From contig NZ_LR699554.1 of NCBI RefSeq assembly GCF_902459535.1, forward strand, positions 868,001-932,000: a DNA stretch of 64,000 bases, read 5' to 3'. Shown here piece after piece: positions 43,557 to 51,397 of the stretch (its first letter is position 1; each line of letters begins with the position of its first letter). The notes beneath the pieces were generated by a model. That model saw nothing but the letters and a program-made list of their open reading frames with translations, was not told the origin of the DNA and did no database searches. The position numbers and the translations under genes are program-made. This DNA comes from Paraburkholderia dioscoreae (GTDB lineage Bacteria; Pseudomonadota; Gammaproteobacteria; Burkholderiales; Burkholderiaceae).

Positions 43557-43709
43557 TCACACCGGGTCTTTGTCCGGCGGGCCGTCGGGCTGCTGCGGTT
43601 CCTCGGTGTGGTGGCCGGGCGACGGCGGCACCAGCGGATCGGCTTCCGGGTCGCGGTTCGGATCGGCGTTCGGATCGGGAATCGGACTGGTATGCATGTC
43701 GTAGCTCAT
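43557..43709 (-). CDS. Small proline/aspartate-rich hypothetical protein (50 aa)
   Basis: 50 residues, dominated by Pro, Asp and Glu (IPDPNADPNRDPEADPLVPP), certainly unstructured. AAAGGTG lies 6-7 nt before the ATG. Short acidic proline-rich proteins like this are common unknowns in Burkholderia genomes. No function can be proposed. Confidence 0.5.
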   Translation of the reverse strand: MSYDMHTSPIPDPNADPNRDPEADPLVPPSPGHHTEEPQQPDGPPDKDPV

Positions 43710-43816
43710 GACGGCACCTTTGGGTGGAGAAGAGGAAGAGGACGGTACGGGCGGCGCGGTCGAACTTACGCCGGGTGTTCTCTTCAAGCGTACGCGTTTC
43801 CGGCGCGCCGCGTCTC

Positions 43817-44521
43817 TTACTTTTTCAGGCGACGGCCCACGCTGAGTTGCCAGTAACGCTCGGTGGCGAAAATGTCGTCGTAATTGCCCGCGCCGAATGC
43901 GCGCAACTGGCTTTCGTAAGCGTTGACGGCTTCGCGTTTGAGTTGCGCGCGGCGCTGCAGATCGATCGTATGGCCGGCACTCGGGTGGGCCGGTGTCGCA
44001 ACGATGCCGCGCTGCGCGAGATCGGCGAGCCGCGCCTGCACCACCCCGGGCGTGCGGCGGTGAATCGCTTCCTCGTAGCCGAACCAGGTCAGATGCGACA
44101 GGCGCGGCAGAATTTCACAGCAGGCTTCGAACACCCGCACGTGATCGTCGTGGTACAGGCCGAGCGGCATCAGCAGCGTATTCGCGGTGGTGCGATAGAT
44201 GGTTTCTTCGAGCGCCGCCGCCAGCTTGCTGATGGACGGCGAATCCGCATACTGGCTGTCGCGAAACGGCATGCGCAGCGGAATCGCGTCGAGCACTTCC
44301 AGCGCGCGGTTATCTTCCCGCGTGCGCTCGTGGATGGCCTGATGGGCGTCCGTGAAACCCGATTTTTCATCCCATTCGGTATGCATCGGCTGCTCGGGCG
44401 GCGCGGCGAACACCGTGCACACCGCGGCGTCGGGATGCGCGGCGAGTAATGCGCCGCAACTGAAGACGGCGTCGTCGAAATGGGGCGAGACGATGAAAAG
44501 ACGTGGGCTGGTTTCGCTCAT
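43817..44521 (-). CDS. PIG-L/LmbE-family deacetylase
   Basis: 234 residues. IVSPHFDDAVFSCGALLA has the zinc motif (PHxDD) and LYHDDHVRVFEACCEI supplies the third ligand (HDDH). PIG-L enzymes remove N-acetyl groups from GlcNAc-type sugars or related conjugates. It lies convergent to the phosphonate operon, about 0.3 kb downstream of phnW. That makes a link to modification of an aminosugar carrier possible but unproven. ATG start without a strong Shine-Dalgarno. Confidence 0.85.
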   Translation of the reverse strand: MSETSPRLFIVSPHFDDAVFSCGALLAAHPDAAVCTVFAAPPEQPMHTEWDEKSGFTDAHQAIHERTREDNRALEVLDAIPLRMPFRDSQYADSPSISKLAAALEETIYRTTANTLLMPLGLYHDDHVRVFEACCEILPRLSHLTWFGYEEAIHRRTPGVVQARLADLAQRGIVATPAHPSAGHTIDLQRRAQLKREAVNAYESQLRAFGAGNYDDIFATERYWQLSVGRRLKK

Positions 44522-44848
44522 GGGGCATGTGATGGTTTGCGACGCGCGGGACGTGCACGAGGTTGATCGACCGGGGCTCGAGCGTCGCGCCGGTGCCAGA
44601 GAAAATGCGGCGTCACATCAGCTTAGGCGGAATTGGCGGGGCTTGCGCGGCGGGTTTGGGGTGCGCAAGTGGCGTGCCTGAGGGGCACGACGGTTGGTGG
44701 TGGGTTGATGGTGTCCTGTAGAAGCTCACCGTGAGGGGAGAGGGTTTCCCGGATCGGCTCACCTTTGCGCGGCGAAGAGGCGTTGTTGGATAGTCAATCG
44801 ACGAAGCCGGCGCGCGCGCGACCAACACGGAACCAGGGGGCAAAAAGA
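44522..44848. other. Intergenic region, nothing recognised
   Basis: About 327 bp between two minus-strand genes. G-rich on the plus strand, with no ORF of quality, no clear promoter and no terminator. Confidence 0.5.
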
Positions 44849-46363
44849 CTACGCCCCTTCCGCCACCAACGCCGCCGCGCGACCGAACGCCGCCACCATA
44901 CCCGCGACGATATCCTCACGCAGCCGGCCGTCAGCCATTTTCAGCGCATACGACGGATGCCACGCGGGCACGATCAGACGCCCGCTGTGACAGATGGTCT
45001 GCCCCAGATATTCCGACAGATTGACGTGCGCGCCGGTCAACGCCTTCAGCGCGGTCGCGCCGAGCGTGACGACCACGCGCGGCGCGACCTGCGCGAACTC
45101 GTGCTCCAGCCAGTACTGGCAAGCCTCGACCTCGCGCAGCGCGGGCGTGCGGTGCACGCGCTGCTGCTCGATCGTTTCCCATTTGTAGTGTTTGACGGCA
45201 TAGGTCAGATACAACGCGGCGCGTTCGAGTCCGGCGCGTGCGAGTACCGTGTCCAGCAGATGACCGGCGGGGCCGGTAAAGGGCGTGCCGTTCTGGTTCT
45301 CGTCCTCGCCGGGTTGTTCGCCGACCACCATGATCGCCGCCTGAGCCGCACCGGCGCCCGCGACGGCCTGTTTCGCGTTGCGCCATAACGCGCAGCGCCG
45401 GCAGGTGGCCAGCGGGCCGGTCGGCTCGCGCAACGGTGGCGTGACCGCCGAATATTCGACCGGTGGCATTTCCGGGACGGTGACGGTGCCGCTCTGCGCA
45501 CCGAGACGGCTGCGCTCGCGCGCGAGGTGCGCGGGCAGCGGCGGGCCCGCGGGCGGCGTTCTCCAGTAGCGCAATGGCACGGACGCCGGCGCGCCGTTGA
45601 AGACGCTGGCGTAATACGCGAGCCACAGCGCCTCGGTGGGTTCGCTGGTCGTGGCTTCGCCGGCCATGACACCCGCTGGCAGCACCTGGCTGGCCGGCGG
45701 ACTTTGCTGCTGGCTTTCTGTAAAAGGATGCGCGGCGCGCTCGCCGTTGTCTGCTGCCGGCCGGCTGATTCGCAGCAACATGCCGTTCCAGAAAGCCGCG
45801 CCGTGTGGTGTCGCGAGCATCCATGTGGAATCACCCATGCGCTCGGCGAAGCGTGCGGCGGCGCGCTCCAGCAGATCATGATTCGGCTCGTACCAGCCGA
45901 CGAATTCCGGCGGCCCCATAGACGGATCGCGCCGCCTGAACAGGGTGAGCAGCAGCAGATCGTCGGTTTCGTGTTTCACCGACTGGACGCGTTGATCGAG
46001 CAGCGCGCCGTCGCGATCCGCCAGATCGAGGACGTGGCGCTCGCCGCGAGTCCAACGCCACAGAATGCGGTAGAGCAGGGACCAGCGGTCCGGCGCGCGG
46101 AAGCAGGCTGCGGTTTTCAGCCGGGCGAGCAGTTCACGAGGAATGACGGGAGTGGCGACCGCCGGAGTGGCGGCGGGGCTGGCCGGAACCTCGGCGCTGT
46201 GAGTGCCGGGATTGCTCGAAGGGCGCGAATCGCTCAAAGGGCTCGAAGCGTCCGAATCACACTCGACCCACTCGATCCGCTCCGGCTCGATCTCTTGCCG
46301 CAGCAGTTCCCGCGCCGCGCGGCGCCATGCGGCGAAAGTCGGTTCGATTGGAATGCGTTTCAT
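44849..46363 (-). CDS. DUF4130-UdgX fusion: SOS-controlled uracil-DNA glycosylase-like repair protein
   Basis: 504 residues. The N-terminal part (about 1-290) is the DUF4130 DNA-metabolism domain: WSLLYRILWRWTRGERHVL, FVGWYEPNHDLLERAAARFAERM and ALWLAYYASVFNG. The C-terminal part (about 315-500) is a UdgX-type uracil-DNA glycosylase with GEQPGEDENQNGTPFTGPAGHLLD, the extra R-loop carrying the covalent-bond histidine (QQRVHRTP, KRRIH in mycobacterial UdgX) and WHPSYALKM. A four-Cys Fe-S set includes CRRCALW. A perfect LexA box lies 53 bp upstream. The ATG at 46363 is chosen because the longer frame runs through that box. Confidence 0.9.
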   Translation of the reverse strand: MKRIPIEPTFAAWRRAARELLRQEIEPERIEWVECDSDASSPLSDSRPSSNPGTHSAEVPASPAATPAVATPVIPRELLARLKTAACFRAPDRWSLLYRILWRWTRGERHVLDLADRDGALLDQRVQSVKHETDDLLLLTLFRRRDPSMGPPEFVGWYEPNHDLLERAAARFAERMGDSTWMLATPHGAAFWNGMLLRISRPAADNGERAAHPFTESQQQSPPASQVLPAGVMAGEATTSEPTEALWLAYYASVFNGAPASVPLRYWRTPPAGPPLPAHLARERSRLGAQSGTVTVPEMPPVEYSAVTPPLREPTGPLATCRRCALWRNAKQAVAGAGAAQAAIMVVGEQPGEDENQNGTPFTGPAGHLLDTVLARAGLERAALYLTYAVKHYKWETIEQQRVHRTPALREVEACQYWLEHEFAQVAPRVVVTLGATALKALTGAHVNLSEYLGQTICHSGRLIVPAWHPSYALKMADGRLREDIVAGMVAAFGRAAALVAEGA

Positions 46364-46416
46364 GCGGGCGCGCCGCGGCCATGCGCCACGTAAAGCGCCA
46401 ACCCGTGCGGACAAAA

Positions 46417-46436
46417 TACTGTATAAATATACAGTA
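46417..46436. promoter_or_regulatory. LexA (SOS) box upstream of DUF4130-UdgX gene
   Basis: TACTGTATAAATATACAGTA, a perfect palindrome outside a two-base centre and an exact CTGT-N8-ACAG LexA site. It lies 53 bp before the start codon. Confidence 0.93.
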
Positions 46437-46500
46437 TGCGCCTGAACGCCAGTCCGGATCAAGCGTGTCGCGTCACAACTACCCCGGCCGGGCGTCACGC

Positions 46501-47088
46501 CTAGACGCTGCGCAGATCCTCAGGCGTATCGACATCGCGCAAAATGCCTGGATCGTCCACGTCCAGCCGCGTGACCTGTTGCGACATCAACAGGGATCTT
46601 GCGCCGGTATCGCCGTCGAGCGCCAGCAGCGCGTCGCGATGCTCGATGCCGAAGCCGACCGGATGCCCCCGCTGCCCGTGGTAATACGGCGCGACCAGCG
46701 AAGCGCCGCCGTCGAGCGCGCGCGCCACTTCTTCAATGGTGGAGATGGCGATGCGCGGCATGTCCGCGAGCGCGACGATCCAGCCTTCGGCGCCCTCGCA
46801 GGCTTCGACCCCGGCTGCGAGACTCGCGCCCATGCCGCGTTCGGCGTCCAGCGCGAACACCACGTCGCAACCGGCGTCGTTGAGCAGCCGAGCGAGCGCG
46901 TCCGAACCCGGCCGCACCACGGCCACCACCTGCGAGACGACCCGCAACAGCCGATGCGCGGCCTCATGCGCGACCGGTGTGCCGTCGGGCATGCGCGCCA
47001 GCAGTTTATTGTGCAGGCCGTCCGGGTCGAAACGCGAACCGAAGCCGGCGGCGAGCAACACGCCAGTGGCGAGCGAGGCGTAGACCAT
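46501..47088 (-). CDS. Molybdenum-cofactor cytidylyltransferase-like protein (MobA/MocA family)
   Basis: 195 residues from the ATG of MVYASLATG. TGVLLAAGFGSRFDPDGLHNKLLARM is the nucleotidyltransferase P-loop-like motif (LAAGxGxR...K), and VALADMPRIAISTIEE holds the DMP motif of MobA/MocA. HGQRGHPVGFG follows. It should add CMP (or GMP) to molybdopterin. PaoABC-type enzymes need the cytosine dinucleotide, and that operon begins 182 bp away on the same strand, so MocA is the best reading. Confidence 0.85.
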   Translation of the reverse strand: MVYASLATGVLLAAGFGSRFDPDGLHNKLLARMPDGTPVAHEAAHRLLRVVSQVVAVVRPGSDALARLLNDAGCDVVFALDAERGMGASLAAGVEACEGAEGWIVALADMPRIAISTIEEVARALDGGASLVAPYYHGQRGHPVGFGIEHRDALLALDGDTGARSLLMSQQVTRLDVDDPGILRDVDTPEDLRSV

Positions 47089-47269
47089 GAGCAGGCACCG
47101 GTATAAAGATGAAGATCGATTGTGCGATGCAACGCAGCCGTAGGCAAGCGCCAATGCATATGCACGGCGCTTGCTGTCCGACATCCTCATGCGCTTGCCG
47201 GGCTTCGTCACGTCAATCGAAACGGACCCGCGTCACACTGAAACCGGCCGGCGAACGCGAACGCGCGCG

Positions 47270-49492
47270 TCAAACCTGCATCGTGCCCATCACCTTGTCG
47301 AGCGTGACGGGCAGGTCGCGCACGCGCACGCCGGTGGCGTGATACACCGCGTTCGCAATCGCCGCCGGTACGCCCGTAATACCGATTTCGCCGATGCCGC
47401 GTACCCCGAGCGAGTTGATATACGGATCCGGCCGGTCGATAAAGGTAATGTCCAGCGAACCGATATCGGCATTGACCGGCACGTGATACTCGGCGAGATT
47501 CGCGTTGGTGAAGCGGCCATAGCGGGTATCGACCGGGCTCTCTTCCTGCAGCGCCGCCCCGACGCCCCACACGATGCCGCCCATCAACTGGCTGCGCGCC
47601 GTCTTCTGGTTGAGCACGCGTCCCACGTCGTACACGCCCACCACGCGCGCCACCCGGATCGTGCCGAGGTCGGCGTCGACATGCACCTCGACGAACACCG
47701 CGCCGAACGAGTGGAACGAGTACTTCTGCTTTTCGTCGCCGGGCTTGACGGTTGCGATCGCCTCGATCGGCTTGCCGCCCGAGCGCGCGATGATCGCCGC
47801 TGCCGGATCGCGCTTGCCCGGTTGCGAGCGGCTCGCCACCCAGCCGTTTTCCACGGTGATGTCGTCGAGCGCAATGCCGTGCACGGGCGAGGCTTGATCG
47901 GCGAGCGCCAGCGCGATCAACTGGCTGCGCGCCTGGCTCGCCGCGTCGCGTACCGCCGGCGAGACGCTCGCGGCCGATTGCGAGCCGCCCGACACAGGCG
48001 CCCTGGGCAGCGACGAATCGCCGAGCGCGAAGTGGATGTTTTCCGGCGCGAAGCCGAGCGCGTCCGCGGCCACCTGGGTCATCACGGTGTAGGTGCCGGT
48101 GCCGATATCCTGGGTGCCGGAGGCGACCATCGCGGTGCCGTCCGGCAAGATCCGCGCAATCGCGCTGGCTTCGCTGCGATTGGCCGGATAGGTGGCGGTG
48201 GCCATACCCATGCCGATCAGCGTGCCGCCGTTGCGCATCGAGCGCGGGGCGCTCGTGCGCCGCGACCAGCCGAATTTCTCGGCGCCGATCTGATAACACT
48301 CGCGCAAGGACTTGCTCGACCACGGCTTGTTTTCCTGCGGGTCGGCATCGGCGTAATTCTTGATGCGCAGCGCGAGCGGATCCATTTTCAAGGCCGCCGC
48401 GAGTTCGTCCATTGCCGATTCGAGTGCGAACGAACCGGTTGTTTCTCCCGGCGCGCGCATGAAGGTCGGCGTGCCCAGATTGAGCGGCACGATGCGGTGC
48501 GTGGTCACCTGATTGGGCACCGCGTACAGCATGCGCGTGACCATGCAGCAGGTCTCGGTCCAGTCTTCGATCACCGACGTGTTCGAGATACTGTCGTGAC
48601 GCATCGCGCTCAGCGTGCCGTCGCGCCGCGCGGCGAGCACGAAGTGCTGCTCGGTGTGCGGACGCGCACCGACCGGGCCGAACATCTGCGGCCGTTCGAG
48701 CACGAGCCGCACGGGCCGCCCGGTCTGTTTCGCCGCCATTGCGCACAACGACACATGCGACCACGACGAGCCTTTGCAACCGAAGCCGCCGCCCACGAAC
48801 GGCGAAATCACGCGCACGTCGGCGGGCGCAATGCCGAGCGTCTTCGCGACCGCCTGCGCCGCGCTGCTGACGCCTTGCGTCGAATCATAGAGCGTGAGCT
48901 GCGGGCCGTCCCAGCGCGCCATCGTGGCGTGCGGCTCCATCGGGCTGTGATGTTCGATCGGCGTGGTGTAGGTCGCGTCCACGTGTACCGTGCCGGTTTG
49001 CATGCCGTCGTCGAAGCTGCCGCGTTGCGTGTCGGTTTGTCGGCCTTGCGGCTTGTCGGGGGCGTGCGCGTTCGGTTTGGCCTGCGCGAAGTCCGTGACC
49101 GCGGCGCCGCTCTGATAGGTGATGCGCAACTGGCGGGCGGCGTCGGTGGCATGTTCGAGCGTATCGGCCACCACCACGGCGACCGGCTCGTTGCTGTAGT
49201 GAACCTGGTTGTCCTGGAGCAGCGACAGGCGGCGTCCGGCCGGCGGCGCCAGCGCGGGCTTGCCGCCGTTTGGCAAGCGCGGCGCATTCTGATACGTCAT
49301 GACGAGCAGCACGCCGGGCAGCGCCTGTGCGCGGCTCGCATCGATCGACGCAATGGTGCCGCGCGCAATCGTGCTGGTGACGAGCACCGCATGCGCAAGA
49401 CGTGCCTCAGGAAATTCGCCGGCATAGCGCGCCTCGCCGGTGACTTTGAGCAGGCCGTCGGTGCGGTCGAACGGTTGACCGATCAGATTCAT
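47270..49492 (-). CDS. paoC: Aldehyde oxidoreductase, molybdopterin-binding subunit (PaoC-type)
   Basis: 740 residues. An a/b hammerhead domain (LLKVTGEARYAGEFPEARLAHAVLV) is followed by the large Moco-binding region: GGGFGCKGSSWSHVSLCAMAAK, RAPGETTGSFALESAMDELA and, near the end, LGVRGIGEIGITGVPAAIANAVYHATGVRV with the catalytic glutamate (GE). It oxidises aldehydes at a Mo centre; no signal is needed because the complex travels with the Tat-tagged small subunit. The ATG at 49492 overlaps the stop of the FAD subunit (ATGA). Confidence 0.92.
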   Translation of the reverse strand: MNLIGQPFDRTDGLLKVTGEARYAGEFPEARLAHAVLVTSTIARGTIASIDASRAQALPGVLLVMTYQNAPRLPNGGKPALAPPAGRRLSLLQDNQVHYSNEPVAVVVADTLEHATDAARQLRITYQSGAAVTDFAQAKPNAHAPDKPQGRQTDTQRGSFDDGMQTGTVHVDATYTTPIEHHSPMEPHATMARWDGPQLTLYDSTQGVSSAAQAVAKTLGIAPADVRVISPFVGGGFGCKGSSWSHVSLCAMAAKQTGRPVRLVLERPQMFGPVGARPHTEQHFVLAARRDGTLSAMRHDSISNTSVIEDWTETCCMVTRMLYAVPNQVTTHRIVPLNLGTPTFMRAPGETTGSFALESAMDELAAALKMDPLALRIKNYADADPQENKPWSSKSLRECYQIGAEKFGWSRRTSAPRSMRNGGTLIGMGMATATYPANRSEASAIARILPDGTAMVASGTQDIGTGTYTVMTQVAADALGFAPENIHFALGDSSLPRAPVSGGSQSAASVSPAVRDAASQARSQLIALALADQASPVHGIALDDITVENGWVASRSQPGKRDPAAAIIARSGGKPIEAIATVKPGDEKQKYSFHSFGAVFVEVHVDADLGTIRVARVVGVYDVGRVLNQKTARSQLMGGIVWGVGAALQEESPVDTRYGRFTNANLAEYHVPVNADIGSLDITFIDRPDPYINSLGVRGIGEIGITGVPAAIANAVYHATGVRVRDLPVTLDKVMGTMQV

Positions 49493-50490
49493 GCGACACC
49501 TCCCGCGTGGCCGGCGGCCTGATTCACTGCGCGCACGATCGCGCGCTGCGCGAGCTGCACCTTGAAACGATTGTCGTGTTGCGGCCGCGCGTCGCGTAAT
49601 GCGGCGGCAGCGGCGTTTTTCAACGTGGCTTGCGTGAGCGGCTGGCCATTGAGCATCTGTTCCGCGGCGCTCGCGCGCCACGGCTTGTGCGCGACGCCGC
49701 CCAACGCGATACGCGCGGTCCTCACGCGATCGCCGTCCATCTGCAAAGCGGCGGCAACCGAGACCAACGCGAATGCGTAACTGGCGCGGTCACGCACTTT
49801 CAGATAATGGGAGTTCGCGCTGAAGAGCGGTGGCGGCAGATCGACGGCGGTAATCAATTCGCCGGGCTGCAAGGTCGTATCGACATCGGGCCGTTCGCCA
49901 GGCAGCCGGTGAAAATCGGCGAACGCAATGGTCCGCTCGCCAGCGGGGCCGCTCACGCGCACCACGGCATCGAGCGCGGCGAGCGCCACGCTCATATCCG
50001 ACGGATTCACCGCGATGCATTGGGGACTCGCGCCGAGAATCGCATGCGTGCGATTGTGGCCGTCGAGCGCCGCGCAACCGCTGCCCGGTGTGCGCTTGTT
50101 GCATTGCGTGAAGGCCGTATCGTAGAAGTAGCCGCAACGGGTGCGTTGCAGCAGATTGCCGCCGACCGTCGCCATATTGCGCAATTGCGACGAGGCGCCC
50201 GCTAGAAACGCTTGCGACAGCAACGGGTATTGCTCGCGCACCAGCGCGTGGTTGGCCGCGTCGCTATTGCGCACCAGTGCGCCGATCCGGATGCCGCCGT
50301 CAGGCAGCGTCGTGACCGTATCGAGTCCGCCGATATGCGTGATATCGATCAGCCGCACCGGCCGCGCTACGCCGCCCTTCATCAGATCGAGCAGATTGGT
50401 GCCGCCGCCGATGAACACCGCACCCGGCTGCTGCACCGCCCGCACTGCGCCGGCGACGTCGCCGGCGCGTTCGTAAGAGATCGCATCCAT
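49489..50490 (-). CDS. paoB: Aldehyde oxidoreductase, FAD-binding subunit with [4Fe-4S] motif (PaoB-type)
   Basis: 333 residues. The FAD fold shows AVFIGGGTNLLDLMKGGVARP and LAGASSQLRNMATVGGNLLQRTRCGYFYD. The cysteines in TRCGYFYDTAFTQCNKRTPGSGC form the extra 4Fe-4S cluster known from E. coli PaoB. The C-terminal part (SYAFALVSVAAAL) completes the CO-dehydrogenase flavoprotein domain. Electrons pass from Mo through Fe-S to FAD here. Gap to the small subunit is 12 nt. Confidence 0.92.
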   Translation of the reverse strand: MDAISYERAGDVAGAVRAVQQPGAVFIGGGTNLLDLMKGGVARPVRLIDITHIGGLDTVTTLPDGGIRIGALVRNSDAANHALVREQYPLLSQAFLAGASSQLRNMATVGGNLLQRTRCGYFYDTAFTQCNKRTPGSGCAALDGHNRTHAILGASPQCIAVNPSDMSVALAALDAVVRVSGPAGERTIAFADFHRLPGERPDVDTTLQPGELITAVDLPPPLFSANSHYLKVRDRASYAFALVSVAAALQMDGDRVRTARIALGGVAHKPWRASAAEQMLNGQPLTQATLKNAAAAALRDARPQHDNRFKVQLAQRAIVRAVNQAAGHAGGVA

Positions 50491-50502
50491 GCTGTCGCCC
50501 CC

Positions 50503-51255
50503 TCAGGCGTTGCGGCTGTTGCCGCCGCCATTCGTTTCGTTGATGGCGGCGCTGCCATTCTGGCCACCGCCTTCGTGCACCGCGCGCACGGCGGCCACGA
50601 TATTCGCATACGCACCGCAGCGGCAGATGTTGCCGCTCATGCGTTCGCGGATTTCATCGTCGGAGAGCTGGGCGGGGCGGCTGCGGACATCGGCCGTGAC
50701 AGTGCTGGCGGTGCCGGTACGAAATTCATTGAGCAGGGCGGTCGCGGAGCACAACTGCCCGGGCGTACAGTAACCACACTGAAAGGCGTCGTGTTCAATG
50801 AATGCGCGCTGGATCGGACTCAACGCGCCGTTAGTGGCGAGTCCTTCGACCGTTGTGATGTTCTCGCCCTCGTGCATCACAGCGAGCGTCAGGCAGGAAT
50901 TGATGCGACGGCCGTCGGCGAGCACGGTGCATGCGCCGCATTGTCCGCGATCACAGCCTTTCTTCGTGCCCATGAGGCCTGCGTATTCGCGCAGCGCGTC
51001 GAGCAGGGTCACGCGCGGCTCGAGTTGCAGCGTGTACGCGCGGCCGTTCACGGTCAGCGTGACCGGGCGCGGCGGTACGGCTTGCTGAACCTGAGCGGGC
51101 GGCGCGGGTGGGGTTTGGGTTTGCGCGCGCAGATGCGGCGCGGCGCCGACCGTGGCTGCGGCAGCAGCCGATTGAAGGAAGCGGCGGCGTGAAGGTTGGG
51201 GTGGGGTGGTGGCGGACTCGTCACTCGGATCCTGACATTCGTTATGCGTGGACAT
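50503..51255 (-). CDS. paoA: Aldehyde oxidoreductase, 2Fe-2S subunit with Tat signal (PaoA-type)
   Basis: 250 residues. A twin-arginine signal SRRRFLQSAAAAATVGAA (about 22-40) sends the folded complex to the periplasm. The plant-type 2Fe-2S domain has GTKKGCDRGQCGACTVLADGRR, and the second cluster domain CGYCTPGQLCSA plus ICRCGAYANIVAAVRA. It is first in the three-gene operon. A PaoD/XdhC chaperone gene is not seen nearby. Confidence 0.93.
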   Translation of the reverse strand: MSTHNECQDPSDESATTPPQPSRRRFLQSAAAAATVGAAPHLRAQTQTPPAPPAQVQQAVPPRPVTLTVNGRAYTLQLEPRVTLLDALREYAGLMGTKKGCDRGQCGACTVLADGRRINSCLTLAVMHEGENITTVEGLATNGALSPIQRAFIEHDAFQCGYCTPGQLCSATALLNEFRTGTASTVTADVRSRPAQLSDDEIRERMSGNICRCGAYANIVAAVRAVHEGGGQNGSAAINETNGGGNSRNA

Positions 51256-51397
51256 GACGTTCTGTTGACTCCGTTGAAAGGTCGATGCAGGCTAGCGATG
51301 CGTCGGTATCCGAAGCGTCGCGATCATTGGACATCACGCAGCAATTTCGGTGCCGTTGCAGACACAACGGTATTAGAAAATATCGGAGACAGCCAAG

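Noticed and set aside
47171..49522. 783-residue plus-strand ORF
   Set aside because: Antisense of the PaoC-type subunit. Arg/His-rich with no motif; the GC-rich third positions of the real gene keep the opposite frame open.
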